This document shows positions 1 through 9,884 of a DNA stretch of 64,000 nucleotides, in pieces. The translations under genes and the position numbers were made by a program. This DNA comes from Pycnococcus provasolii (Eukaryota; Chlorophyta; Pseudoscourfieldiophyceae; Pseudoscourfieldiales), in NCBI GenBank assembly GCA_049487715.1, contig CP150578.1, positions 310,001-374,000 of the forward strand. The letters are read 5' to 3'. The notes beneath the pieces are model-generated. The model did no database searches, had not been told where the DNA came from, and was given only the letters and a program-made list of their open reading frames with translations. How positions within the stretch are numbered: the stretch's first letter is position 1; each line of letters starts with the position of its first letter.

Positions 1-592
1 TTTCGGGTGGTTTGTAGTGCGTTTGTATGTACAGGAACAGCGCGACGTCGAACGGTTCCGCTTCGAGAACAGGAGCTCCAGATGCAGCGTATGCAGTTGC
101 GTCGGCGTTGTTCTTTGCGTTGGGCAGCGCGCAGCTGAGCACGTCCATGAGCGCTTCGGCTTGGTGCATCGTAATCCCGTGAGCACCACCACCACCACCA
201 CCACTATTGTTGTTGTTGTTGTTACTTTGATTCGTCCCCCCAGACGAAAACTTACTACTTTTCGAAGATGCGGCTTGTAAAGCTGCTGCTGAAGAAGACC
301 CAGACGAAGAAACGGCGTGAAACGCTTGTACAAGAGCCGACGGTGTCAAGACTCCCCCGTTACCGTTAGAGTTAGAGGATGCATATTCAAACAGAACACA
401 AGACAATTCTGCCCAAGAAGCCGAAGCCAAAGAAGAAGCCAAAGAAGAAGCCAAAGAAGAAGCCAAAGAAGACGAAGATGACGATGACGACGAGGATGAA
501 GAAGAAGGTACTAAAGAAGAGAAAGATCCTGGTAAGAGCGCGTGCGTGAACATGTGCGTGTTTATATAGAATTCAGGGGAGGAGGACGCCAT
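1..592 (-). CDS. hypothetical protein, N-terminal part (runs off left edge)
   Basis: An open frame begins with ATG at 592 (MASSSPEFYINTHMF) and stays open to base 1, about 197 codons, so the gene is cut by the window edge. The first 60 residues include a polyserine tract followed by four copies of a Leu-Ala-Ser-Ser unit, encoded by a 12-bp repeat (420-480). Two helical-looking segments follow, separated by a serine run and an Asn/Gly run. I do not recognise a family. Its reality rests on the long open frame, a good ATG and its divergent position relative to the gene at 1193. The function is unknown. Confidence 0.6.
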   Translation of the reverse strand, partial: MASSSPEFYINTHMFTHALLPGSFSSLVPSSSSSSSSSSSSSLASSLASSLASSLASASWAELSCVLFEYASSNSNGNGGVLTPSALVQAFHAVSSSGSSSAAALQAASSKSSKFSSGGTNQSNNNNNNSGGGGGGAHGITMHQAEALMDVLSCALPNAKNNADATAYAASGAPVLEAEPFDVALFLYIQTHYKPPE

Positions 593-1192
593 TATTTCCA
601 TTTCGGGCGAGAATGGGGAGGTTTTGGGATTCTGTCCGGGGAGGGAAAAAAACAATCTGAAAAAAGTTTGAAAAAAATAAAATAAACTTCAAGGGAAAGG
701 CCGCGGCTGAATGAAGAGGGTAACCATATTATTTGTGTGCTTGGTGTGGATCCCCGTTTTTCCTACCTTAATGGCTTAATTGGTTTTTAGGGAACGTTTG
801 ATCCACTGGGGGGAATCTGGATTCTGGAACTCGAGGGGGGGCTGAGGGGGGGGGGGGGGGATTTTACAGGTCGGGAGAATTGGTCGGGATGAAAGAATTT
901 GGTCGGGCAACGGTGGTTCCCCCATGCCAGGGGAGATTACACAGGTCTACGTGATTTCCACCAAAGGTCCTCCCTCTATGGGCTTTTCCCCCCACATATG
1001 CCTTCTTCTCCCTTCTCCCCGATTATTGATTCTTCGAAGGGCTCCTCAAAGGAAACCCCGAACTTAAAATCCCTGGGAGTCCAAATGATTTTTCTTATTA
1101 ATGAAACCCCGAATAATAATTCCCTTTGGGGTTGTTTGTTTTCCCTTTGGGGGATGATTTCCGACCACCCATTTATTTCTCCCATCGGCGCC
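593..1192. promoter_or_regulatory. divergent intergenic region with CCCCGAA/TTTGGGG motifs
   Basis: This 600-bp spacer separates two divergent genes. It contains a G-run (844-860) and, from about 1055 to 1160, several AACCCCGAA and CCCTTTGGGG elements. These resemble the TTTCGGGG motif found upstream of UPF2 and other genes here. The plus frame is open from 899 through this spacer, but the stretch before 1193 looks non-coding. No other gene is seen. Confidence 0.4.
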
Positions 1193-2401
1193 ATGGCGTC
1201 CGTGTCTCTCCGCACTGTGTCTGGTGGTGGTGTTGCTTCTGCTCGTCATCGTCATCATCCTCGTCCTGTTCGATCTCCTCATCTGTATACCCCCTTCGTT
1301 GGGTTGACTGGGTTACGATCTTCCCATCCCCTTGCAGTTGTGTCCGCGTCATCAGGGCCATCAGGAAATAATAATGGGGGTACTGCCCCTGGGGGTGAAG
1401 TCGACTTGTCGGAACGTCTTCGTGCGGCGGAAGAAGAAGCGCGACTTCTGCGTGAACAACTCGCCGATCAGATGGGAGGGAATCCTGCAGCAGCTGATGA
1501 TGATGATGAAGTGACTCCTCCGTCAGGAGCGCCGTCGTCGAAACCTGCGAAACCCGCTAACAGGATCGACGGTGTGGGACAACGAGAAACACTCGGGTTC
1601 AAAAGAAAGGATACGTTCACAGGAGGACTCGTGGAAAGCGACCTCGAAAGAGAGGGACTCCTGCTCGAAGGATGGATGACCGGGAACGGACCCAGCGAAA
1701 ACATCACGGGATCACCCGGAATGAGCGACGAAGCGAAGCAGACAGTCAACAGACGTATACTGCTAGGAGCTGCCGCAATCGCAGGCTTCGCCGCGTTCGC
1801 GCTCATACCCACGGAACAGCTCGAACAAACGTCAAACGCGCCGGTGTTCATGCAACTCGAGGCGGTCGCGACGCTGCAACTCAGACTCGACGAAGCGGCA
1901 AAATTTGCTGACGACGGAAACGCCGACGGATACCGCGCACTTCTCGAGTCCATGACGGGCAACGACGACAGAAACGCGTACACCATCCTCAAAAAGGCGG
2001 GTCTCAGGCTCGACGACGCGGCGAAGCGCGAAAGGGCACGCGTTCTGTCCATCGAAGTGCGAGACGCGCTCGACGAAGCACTGCAGTACTTCGACGCCAT
2101 GGCGGCGCCGGGCGTAATCAAGGGTGCGGCGCTGCTTGCGAATGACGAACGAAGGAGGTTCGCCAAGACTGCCGCAACGTCCACCGCGGCGAAGCTCTCG
2201 GAGTTTGCACGCCTCTACGGACGCGAGGATCGCGAGGCTGGTGCCGAGAGGGCGTTGACGAAGATGGGATCGATGCAGGTTGCAACGGAGACGACGATAC
2301 CTGTAGGTAGTCAGCAGGAGGGAGAGGATGGGGTGGAGGGAGTGGCACCGTCACCGTCACCACCACCACCACCTACACCATTGCAGCGGTTAGGCTGGTA
2401 A
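1193..2401 (+). CDS. putative plastid-targeted membrane-anchored protein
   Basis: 402 residues from ATG 1193, chosen because the upstream open frame is low-quality and the sequence after this ATG (MASVSLRTVSGGG) is a typical chloroplast transit peptide rich in Ser, Arg and Val. An acidic coiled segment lies at about 70-100. At about 183-205 a twin-arginine followed by an Ala/Ile/Phe-rich hydrophobic span (RRILLGAAAIAGFAAFALIP) looks like a Tat-type signal or thylakoid anchor, but no Ala-X-Ala cleavage motif follows. The rest is a helical domain with repeated LDEA/LDDA segments, resembling four-helix lumenal proteins. The C-terminus is Pro-rich. No family is identified. Plastid location is inferred. 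Confidence 0.7.
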   Translation: MASVSLRTVSGGGVASARHRHHPRPVRSPHLYTPFVGLTGLRSSHPLAVVSASSGPSGNNNGGTAPGGEVDLSERLRAAEEEARLLREQLADQMGGNPAAADDDDEVTPPSGAPSSKPAKPANRIDGVGQRETLGFKRKDTFTGGLVESDLEREGLLLEGWMTGNGPSENITGSPGMSDEAKQTVNRRILLGAAAIAGFAAFALIPTEQLEQTSNAPVFMQLEAVATLQLRLDEAAKFADDGNADGYRALLESMTGNDDRNAYTILKKAGLRLDDAAKRERARVLSIEVRDALDEALQYFDAMAAPGVIKGAALLANDERRRFAKTAATSTAAKLSEFARLYGREDREAGAERALTKMGSMQVATETTIPVGSQQEGEDGVEGVAPSPSPPPPPTPLQRLGW

Positions 2402-2587
2402 AAAAAAAAAAGATATGGCAAGTTTCGAATTTTTTGAATTTGTTTTATTCACCCAAAAAAAATAGGATAACACCTGTTTTTGATCCCACCACACGCACAC
2501 CTCAAATGCCCGGGGGCTTTCAAAGCAACATAGCTCACGGCATTCAAAAGGCGGCGAGCCTCCTCCTGCACCACCAAATCACTCGTT

Positions 2588-4044
2588 TTAGCCGCTGCGG
2601 AAAGCACGATCGACGAAGCCGATGCCCCTTTGCAACTCCGGATCATCGTCAATCGCCTTAAGCTTGATCTTCATCGTCTCCTTATCCAGAATCGTAATCG
2701 TGGCGCATTCGGCGCACCGGTGCTCGACGGTGGTCGAGACAACATCCTTTTCGTCACCCCCGAAGAAGCCGTCCCATGCAAGTCCCTTGCCTGCGCCATC
2801 ACCACCCGCCCAGAGGTGCGTGAATTCCGTCTCGCAGCACGGGCACTGGCCTGTCACGATCGTCGCGTCGTTCAGGCCCGTGTAGTACAAGAGGCGGTTG
2901 CCGCCGATGGCGCCGACGGCGAGCGTGAACAGGATGCTGCCGATGGGAAGCATGCCGTCGAGGGGCAGCGAGTATCCCGCGACGTGCGCGGCGATCGGGA
3001 TGAGCGCCGCGGCGCCGGTGGGGAAGAGGCTCAAGCCGGCGTACATCCACAGCACGCGGCCGACGTCATTGAAGAGTTCGTCAGAGACGCGCGTGAGCGT
3101 GCACGAAATGTTCGATGCCTTCACCTCGATGCCGAGCTTCTCCATCTCCTCCTTCATCTCCTTGTACTGCTGTTGGTCAAGCAGTTCCTGTCCCTTGACG
3201 TACAGCAGAAGCGCGGTGACATCCTTCCTCTTTCCGTCCGACCGAACACGCTGCTTGAGCTCCTCGTACTCCTCGTCGGACACCACGGGGGCACCTCGCG
3301 AGAACGAGATGGCCGCCTTGACGAACGCGATCTCGTTGCGTCGCAGCGTGGGGAAACCGCTTCCCTGCCAGCTGAGTTCGTCGCGCAGCTGGTCGTACAT
3401 CTCGTCGGACAGCCGTCCGAACGCGTTCTCGTCGCGGCTTTCGTCGGGGTTGTAGTAGTCCCACAGCGCGTCAACGTACATCATCTCCAGGTCCGCGAGT
3501 CCGCATCCGTCGAGGTCGTCGATGCTGCACGAGGCGGCGGGACGCGGCGTTCCGAACGACGCGGTGTCGACGCCAGGCGCGACGGACCACCCCGTGGCGT
3601 CATCCTCGGACGATCCCAGCGAGACGGGCGAGCGGTTCGCGAGTTCGAGCGGCTGGCGTGTTGAGGGCGCCGTTCGCCTGGGCGTCCTAGTGATGTACCG
3701 TGGAGTAGTAGAGCTGGATGTTAGTTTTGTGCGTACGTTTGTTGGTGAAAGAAATCACAAGCAAGCAAGATGTGCAACCACCATTGTCGCATATACATAT
3801 ATCATCATCATCGAGACGAGACCACTCCGCGTTCAAACCACAGCCCAAGCAAAATTTCATTTCCTCCACTTACAGCTCAAAATCTAACCCACACAAATAC
3901 ACCAAGTACCCACAAACCCAAGCACAACACCAAGCACACCTTAGACAATACATACCTCCTAAATGAAGCTGCCTTAGAAGAAGCCTTCTTGAAGGACTGA
4001 TGGCGAGAGTGACTGAACGTCTGCTGCGATGAAATAGGCGCCAT
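2588..4044 (-). CDS. PGRL1: PGRL1-like protein (PGR5-like cyclic electron flow factor), two exons
   Basis: The long frame 3713-2588 encodes the PGRL1 core: a DQLRDELSWQGSGF segment, a following SDEEYEELKQRV helix, two membrane spans around residues 240-300, then a C-terminal zinc/redox region with CPCC and CAEC. In plants PGRL1 works with PGR5 in antimycin-sensitive cyclic electron flow around photosystem I in thylakoids. The core frame has no upstream ATG and is open back to a stop near 3747. I therefore infer exon 1 at 4044-3956 (MAPISSQQTFSHSRHQ, an Arg/Ser-rich transit peptide), a GTATGT donor, and an acceptor at 3714. The joined frame is 405 codons including the stop and in phase. The family call is firm; the splice is inferred from consensus sites and phase. 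Confidence 0.82.
3714..3955 (-). other. spliceosomal intron of the PGRL1-like gene
   Basis: 242-nt intron inferred from an AG|GTATGT donor and a CTAAC branch-like motif followed almost at once by ATCCAG. It joins a phase-2 exon 1 (89 nt) to the long second exon without breaking the frame. It is the only convincing intron in the window. Confidence 0.65.
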
Positions 4045-5071
4045 GACAGCGGACACTCTTCCTAAACTCGACTCGGAGGTTAGATGAGAATCCGACTCAA
4101 GAGGTGTCCAAAGCTCTAGCTGGTGGGCAAAGCTGGGGCCCCCCCCCCCATGCCCACCCACCGCCCACCGGGGCCACGAGGACGAAGAGAGCGGTCAGCC
4201 TTCACCCAGAGCATCGATCCAGGCGAACTGGATAGGGCTTTCCCGGTGGGTGGGAGAGGCGAGCACTTAGCCCCTCGAGGGGTGGTCCAGATGGGGATAC
4301 CGGTACACGGGTACCGAGCTCGTTTTGTGAGCAACATCTGGCCCAAGGGCATATCAACCCATGTCTGGCCTTCCTTTCGGGGTTAGGGTTTGGGTTGGTT
4401 TTGGGGTTAGGGTTTTAGGAGGACTTTACGTTTTTTTTCTTTTGCGTTTTTCATCGACAGTTCTGCAGTTCTAAAGGTACAAATTAAGGTTATGTGACCC
4501 TGCTGGCTGCCTTTGGGTGCCGGCGTCATCCTCGTGCGAACCACTGCTGCACTGCAAGAAGCAAGCAGATGGGTGGGCCACGGGGCTGTCCGCATGGCTG
4601 TCCCGTTGCAGCGCGCCGGACGGGACTCCGCACAGCTCTCACCTCTCGGCTCTCGGCTCTCGCGGGACTCGGGACTACGAGGTACTTTAGGTGCAAGGCA
4701 GGCCGGGCGCTCACTCTCCACGCACGAGTGGCACGACTCGAAGTCGAATTCAAGTCGAAGAAAACGTACGCTTTGTTTGAGACGCGAGTGAGACGCGCTA
4801 TCTTACTTACATACTACAGTACTATCTATTGAAACTTCTTTATTATTATGTTAATATAATATTAATATCATAACTTACTTTTGCATGATTGTAACCAGTG
4901 GTTTTCTCATCATCCTGAAGACAAAAATGTACTACTTTCCTCCTATTTTTAGATCGTCTCATCTCATTCCTTCATTCTTTCGTCAGTTAGTCGTGTCGTA
5001 GTAGTACACGACCTCGATCACTTCCAAGCCCACGCTTATACTGCCGTCAGGCTCGACAATCAACGTGCCAT
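4045..5071. other. intergenic region with TTAGGG/GGGGTT element
   Basis: No supported gene lies between 4045 and 4982. A C-run lies at about 4137-4149. A degenerate telomere-like tract (CGGGGTTAGGGTTTGGG and relatives) lies at 4376-4419, about 330 bp upstream of the PGRL1 start. A very AT-rich segment with TAATATTAATAT lies at 4830-4880. Bases 4983-5071 hold the possible alternative 3' exon discussed under the neighbouring membrane protein. Confidence 0.4.
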
Positions 5072-6163
5072 CTAGAAACTGAGCAACGGGAAAAATGGGA
5101 CGGGCCGCCTTTGACGACTCCTCCTCTCGTCGTCGTCGTGTCGCGTCGGAGGTGGCGGCGCAGGTACGATCGTCGAGTAAATCCGAGTACATATGACCCC
5201 GCACGCAACGGAGAATATCGCACCAGCCGCGGCGAGCACAAGGGTGGCGCCAAACATCGCACCGCTCTTCCGTGACGGCATTCCTCGAGGCGAGGAATCA
5301 GCATCGATCGACGTCGGTCCACGCGTGTACCCTTTCCGCTTTTTACGAACGTCTTCAACACGCGACGACGTCGGCGGCGGCGCACGCGGCGAAGATACAA
5401 CGAAGCGCGCGTACAAGGCTGACGCGTCGTCGAAAAGAAGCCTCTCCTCCTCGTGTGCTGCATGCTTGACGGGCACGGTGAAGGTGTTCGTCGTTGATGT
5501 GCTCGTCGTCGGGCACCACGACAGAGCTCGGCATTGTTGTTTCTTCGCTGTTTTCCTTGTCAATGTGCACACCACGTTCTCAGCAAGGCTCAGGTCACGC
5601 AAGATTGTGTACGGCAGGAGGGGCCCACCAACGACGTTCGCGTTCGCATCATCTGACGGATCGAACGTGAACGTCGCCGTTTCTACACGAAGACACCGCC
5701 TTTCCAAAACGTTGTTGTTATGTGCACCTTCTTCCGGTTGATGTTGGCACATGCTTCCGCACTTCACTTGCAGTTGCACGCTCTCCTTCGACACCGCGCG
5801 CTGAGTGTACCTAGTGATTTGAAAGTCCTGCGTCGTCGTCGTCACATCATCGTCGTCGTTTTGGGTCGGTTTCTGCCGAGCCGCTTGGTTCGCGAGTGCG
5901 TTGAAAGCGGCCGTGTAGTCGCGTTCTTGTGCGTTTGCCCTTTGAGGTACGCACGTCATGTACCAGCACGCAAGAAGAAGCAGTGCACAAGTGTACGAAG
6001 TCGCCCTGCAAGGCGTTTGTCGAGCACGCTGCCAACGGCGCCAACCACCACCACGCGTTTGCTTGGCGCGATTGTCATCGCGCCAAGCCAACGCCACATT
6101 CTTATTAGCAGGCACATCAGACAAAACCTCAGACACACGCTCACACACAGGCCGCCGCCGCAC
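5072..6163 (-). CDS. secreted or type I membrane protein of unknown function
   Basis: 363 residues. A hydrophobic segment at about 56-72 (SYTCALLLLACWYMTCV) followed by an AQ-type junction looks like a signal peptide behind a basic leader. The extracytoplasmic part carries several cysteines (CGSMC, CLRVE, VVCTL, CRALSWC) and a β-rich pattern. A second hydrophobic span near residues 300-325 (ATLVLAAAGAIFSVACGV) precedes an Arg/Asp-rich tail. This fits a single-pass surface protein. The family is not recognised. The minus strand just downstream has another open frame ending at 4983 (FLDGTLIVEPDGSISVG...), so a short 3' intron or frameshift may give a different C-terminus. Confidence 0.65.
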   Translation of the reverse strand: MRRRPVCERVSEVLSDVPANKNVALAWRDDNRAKQTRGGGWRRWQRARQTPCRATSYTCALLLLACWYMTCVPQRANAQERDYTAAFNALANQAARQKPTQNDDDDVTTTTQDFQITRYTQRAVSKESVQLQVKCGSMCQHQPEEGAHNNNVLERRCLRVETATFTFDPSDDANANVVGGPLLPYTILRDLSLAENVVCTLTRKTAKKQQCRALSWCPTTSTSTTNTFTVPVKHAAHEEERLLFDDASALYARFVVSSPRAPPPTSSRVEDVRKKRKGYTRGPTSIDADSSPRGMPSRKSGAMFGATLVLAAAGAIFSVACGVICTRIYSTIVPAPPPPTRHDDDERRSRQRRPVPFFPLLSF

Positions 6164-6877
6164 TACTTGTAAGAAGGCCTTGAAGCCTTGAGATGGCCAC
6201 CCCTAAAGGTACCGGCCCTAAAGGTACGACGACAGGTTGCGCCATAATTATGGTTCGTGTGCAGGAGTAAGCCATGGCGTCAGTCCTGGCAGGTGGTTCA
6301 ATAGTAAAAGGCCAGGCACCACCTAGGTGGTTCAATCCAAGGTGGTTCCACTCAGGTGGTTCAATCCAAGGCGAGGTGGCGTGGAATTAATAAAGAAGCG
6401 GTGCCAAGGTGGTGACAAGAAACGCGGTGACAATGCGGTGACAATGCGGTTGGTACAAGGCGTTGCTTGAGCGGCGTGAGCGGCGAATCCACGTCAGATA
6501 AAGGCTTTAAAGGCGCGAGACACACAGAGAGGCATACATATAACAGCATATGTAAAGTTATAGAGTAGGTTTCACAGGTTTAGATCCAAGCTGGCCTAAC
6601 ACGTCTGTCTGAGAGCTCAAGAGGGATTAGTTTTGACCACCTCCATCAACGTTGCGAAAACAACCAATGGGCCGCCAAGGCTCACTGATTGACCACCTCC
6701 ATCAACGTTGCGTAAACAACCAATGGGACGCCAAGGCTCACTTGCTCAGTTGCTCACTCACTCACTCCCTCATGTGACACTTGCCCTCGTCTCGCACTCT
6801 CGCCACGTCGAGGCTCTGGCAAGGGCCCACCTCGCGGCCGGCGGCCCCTTGCATCGGAATTTACATCTCTCGGGCGC
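6164..6877. repeat. repeat-rich intergenic region, including a 56-bp tandem duplication
   Basis: No gene is seen. A 56-bp unit starting TTGACCACCTCCATCAACG is present twice in tandem (6633-6688 and 6689-6744) with few changes. Shorter repeats occur upstream: GGTGGTTCAATCCAAGG copies at about 6290-6375 and CGGTGACAATG copies at about 6428-6450. Confidence 0.6.
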
Positions 6878-7958
6878 ATGCATAGCAGCATGTTGGTAGC
6901 CTATCTCGTGCACATGTTAGCCTATCTCGTGCGCATGTTAGCATCTCTCGTGCGCGTGTCAGCCACGCCCGCGTCTACGGCTACGGGCGAAAGCGCGTAC
7001 GAAGTACTGCCGTCTACGGGCGAAAGCGCGTACGAAGCACTGCGCGTGGCGGTCTTCCCTTGGCTGCGCGAAAGGCGTATACGCGCGGACAAGGAGCGTT
7101 TAGAGAAAGCTCGACTCTTAGCAAAAGCGATTTCTGCAGGTTACAGTCACTCGCTCGCACTGCGAAGTGACGGCAGCGTCACGTGCTGGGGACTGGAACG
7201 CCAACGGCCGGGCGCCTCCTCAAGGCATGGACGGCGACTTCGTCGCGATCGCAGCGGGTGGCTTTCACTCGCTCGCGCATCGAAGTGACGGCGGCGTCGC
7301 GTGCTGGGGAAACAACAACCGCGGCCAGGCGCCTCCCGACGGCGTGGACGGCGACTTCGTCGCGATCGCGGGGGGCGGTCATCACTCATTGGCGTATCGA
7401 AGTGACGGAAGTGTCGCGTGCTGGGGAAGCAACGACGACGGCGAGGCGCCTCCCGACGGCGTCGACGGCGACTTCGTCGCGATCGCGGCAAGTGGTGATT
7501 TCTCGCTGGCGCTTCGACGCGACGGCCGCGTCGCGTGCTGGGGTGCCAACCACTTCGGCGAAGCGCCTCCCGCCGGCGTTCCGGGCGACTTCGTCGCAGT
7601 CGCTGCGGGTACAGCGCACTCTTTGGCACTACGAGTCGACGGCAGTGTCGCGTGCTGGGGAGACAACGAGTACGGCGAGGCGCCTCCCGACGGCGTTCCG
7701 GGCAACTTCGTCGCAATCGCTGCGGGTGCGCGTCACTCTTTGGCGCTACGAGTCGACGGCAGTGTCGAGTGCTGGGGAGACAACAGGAACGGCCAGGCGC
7801 CTCCCGCCGGCGTTCCGGGCGACTTCGTCGCGATTGCCGCAGGAGAGGATTACTCGCTCGCGCTGCGAAGTGACGGCAACGTCGAGTGCTGGGGGGGATA
7901 CAACTTTTTAGGCGAGGCGCCTCCCGATGGCGTCACTGGGCCATTCGGACACGTGTAA
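6878..7958 (+). CDS. short-blade RCC1-type seven-repeat propeller protein, frameshifted
   Basis: Seven repeats of about 39 residues with consensus GDFVAIAAGxxHSLALRxDGSVACWG follow an N-terminal region of hydrophobic 7-residue repeats and a basic helix (LRERRIRADKERLEK). Seven blades would close one RCC1-like β-propeller; family members act as protein-binding or nucleotide-exchange scaffolds, but no specific role is visible. The frame breaks in blade 1. The first part (6878-about 7190) reads ...SDGSVTCWG, and the remaining six blades continue in another frame from about 7191. Other blades have TGGGGAGAC where this one has TGGGGAC, consistent with a 2-base deletion. It is either a recent pseudogene or an assembly error. 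A paralogue lies at 23635-24693 on the other strand. Confidence 0.75.
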
Positions 7959-8318
7959 ATCAAAGACTTGTATTGGAAAAATCAGGTGGTGTGTATGCAC
8001 ATTTAGTTATGTTTTAGTTGACGTAAAATTTGTTCGTCATTACACATGCTAGTGCGAGGATATGATCCTCGTCATGAGCTGTCACAAGTCGCCTAGGAGT
8101 TATGGCGGGCCCCCAGCAGAGCAATACCAATAAGGTGATGGGAACGTAACGGTCAGGGGGGGACCGGGACGTAGCGAGAGTTATTTTTGTTCATTTTAAA
8201 AAGAGGGAACGGCATAAGCCAATAGACGGGTGTCCCACGCACGCACGCACGCACGCACGCCTTGGTGACACACACGCACACGCACACATACACACATGGT
8301 CTGTGCACACCTTGGCAT
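7959..8318. repeat. intergenic with ACGC and CACACG microsatellites
   Basis: There is no gene between the RCC1-type frame and the convergent sphingomyelinase-like gene. A CACG(CACG)n run at about 8236-8262 is followed by a CACACGCACAC run to about 8296. Confidence 0.6.
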
Positions 8319-9884
8319 CTACGGCGACGCCGTCGAACGGCCGATCGTGCGTCCCAGCGCGGGCGAAAGACGACGAACGGCTTGCTGAAGCTCGCGCATC
8401 TTAGTCAGCAACACGTCGCGTTCCGAACGTAGGCGACGTGCCTCGCGCTTCGCCGCAATAATCGTGCCATCGAGATCAAGTGCAGCATCAGCAGCAGTCG
8501 ACTGCAAGGTGGCGTCGTTGGGAGCGAGATCCAGCGCCGCAACCTTGGTGACGAACTCAAACCTCCTTTGTGCAAGAGCACGACGCTCGCTGCTCAGAAT
8601 GAACACCGCAATTGCAAATAACATCCCCGCCACGAGCCATGCCAGTGCTGCCGCCGCGGCATAACCGACGCGTTCGTACACAAGAGAGGGCGTCACGCAC
8701 TCACGCTGCTTCCACAGCAGCTCGATGTCGCATCCGGCGGCCAGCGAAAACACGGGGCCGAGCATAAGTAACGTGAAGCAGATGCGACGCGTCATGTTCG
8801 TGAAGAAGCCTGCGCGACGCTCACTCGCCTCCAGGCTTTTGATTGCTTTCTCGAGCGCCTGCTTTGCGGAGGATGCGTCGGGCACCTCTCCCTGGCTTCG
8901 GCTGCTCTTGAGCACTAGCTCCGGCGCGTTGTCCGACGCGCCGTGCCTTCGAGGCGCGGCGCCGACGATGAGCGTGGCAATCAGCCCATCCGGGCGGCGC
9001 ACCTCGGCGGGCAGCACGGCGACCGCGGCGTCGGAGAAGCGTCCGCACGCGCCCACGCCGAGCACGTAAGCGTGCGGCACCTCCAGCGCTCCCGTGGCAA
9101 CGTCCGTGTCATCGTGCGCTTCCGTCTGCGTCTGGTCGAACAGGCTGTCTGCCGAGCTCGTCGCGTCGGAGACGGGAACAAGGTTGGACAGCAGGTTGTA
9201 TTCGGCAGACGCGCGGCTTGCTGACAGGTCGCCGAGCAGCACAGCCGGCCCCCCTCCTCCCGCGGCGATGCACTGTCGGCAGAAGTGCGCGCACTCCCAG
9301 GCGCACGCCGACCTCGCTCCGGTGTGCACGTCGTTGGAGCTCATGTCCGTTCCACTTCGCGAGGCCCATCTTGTGTTGAAGATGTGCGCCCAACCCCACG
9401 GCATGCGCAGTCGGCTGTACCCGACGCCGTTTCCTGCAGCCACCTCTGCTGACAGCGCGAGCGCGTGTCCCCAGCAGCTGTACGGCTGGAAGAGCGCAAA
9501 GTCGATGGGGTGTGCGCTTAGCGTGACGAGACCACTTCCCATGGCGCCGTTTGTGAAGTGGAATGCGTGCGTGAACTTGCCTGCGCGTCCCGCTTCGACG
9601 ATTGCCCTTGCGGTTGACGCGGACCACACCTCCTGCAGGCACACGACGTCCGTTTCTTCCGGAATTAAGCTGCTTGACTGCTGCGCGAGCGCGTTGCATA
9701 TTGTCCTGATGGTTGCGGCGTTTCCGTATCTGAGTGCTCTCGTGTTGACGTTGAACGAGGCGACACGTAAACGAGGGAGCGCCCCTTCCGCCTCGAGCGC
9801 TTCCGCTTCTGCTTGTGATACAGCAAGGTTATCCGCCATTCTGCCCAGGGCCCCTGGTGGTTTCCCCTGCGAGTGAGCTTTCAC
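8319..9884 (-). CDS. neutral sphingomyelinase-like protein, catalytic residues lost
   Basis: 521 residues (an alternative start is Met16, MADNLAVSQ). The N-terminal two thirds follow the endonuclease/exonuclease/phosphatase fold of neutral sphingomyelinase: LRVASFNVNT, DVVCLQEVW, then GSGLVTLSAHPI and a VLLGDL motif. Two membrane spans come after it (LLMLGPVFSLAAG and AALAWLVAGMLFAIAVFI), as in animal SMPD2, and then a coiled tail. Only the Asn and Glu of the active site remain. The THLHA, GDLN, IDYV and SDH motifs read TRWAS, GDLS, HAYV and RRP. It is therefore probably a membrane-anchored pseudoenzyme. The family call rests on motif order; loss of activity is inferred. Confidence 0.78.
   Translation of the reverse strand: MKAHSQGKPPGALGRMADNLAVSQAEAEALEAEGALPRLRVASFNVNTRALRYGNAATIRTICNALAQQSSSLIPEETDVVCLQEVWSASTARAIVEAGRAGKFTHAFHFTNGAMGSGLVTLSAHPIDFALFQPYSCWGHALALSAEVAAGNGVGYSRLRMPWGWAHIFNTRWASRSGTDMSSNDVHTGARSACAWECAHFCRQCIAAGGGGPAVLLGDLSASRASAEYNLLSNLVPVSDATSSADSLFDQTQTEAHDDTDVATGALEVPHAYVLGVGACGRFSDAAVAVLPAEVRRPDGLIATLIVGAAPRRHGASDNAPELVLKSSRSQGEVPDASSAKQALEKAIKSLEASERRAGFFTNMTRRICFTLLMLGPVFSLAAGCDIELLWKQRECVTPSLVYERVGYAAAAALAWLVAGMLFAIAVFILSSERRALAQRRFEFVTKVAALDLAPNDATLQSTAADAALDLDGTIIAAKREARRLRSERDVLLTKMRELQQAVRRLSPALGRTIGRSTASP

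Noticed and set aside
2630-3664. 344-codon plus-strand frame
   Set aside because: Antisense to the PGRL1 exon; its residue pattern (Arg/Ala/Val runs) is the complement of the well-supported minus-strand protein.
7200-7930. Regular repeats suggesting a CRISPR array
   Set aside because: The 117-bp period encodes 39-residue protein blades with no unique spacers; the DNA is eukaryotic.
9094-9876. 260-codon plus-strand frame
   Set aside because: Antisense to the sphingomyelinase-like gene, which has recognisable motifs; this frame has none.
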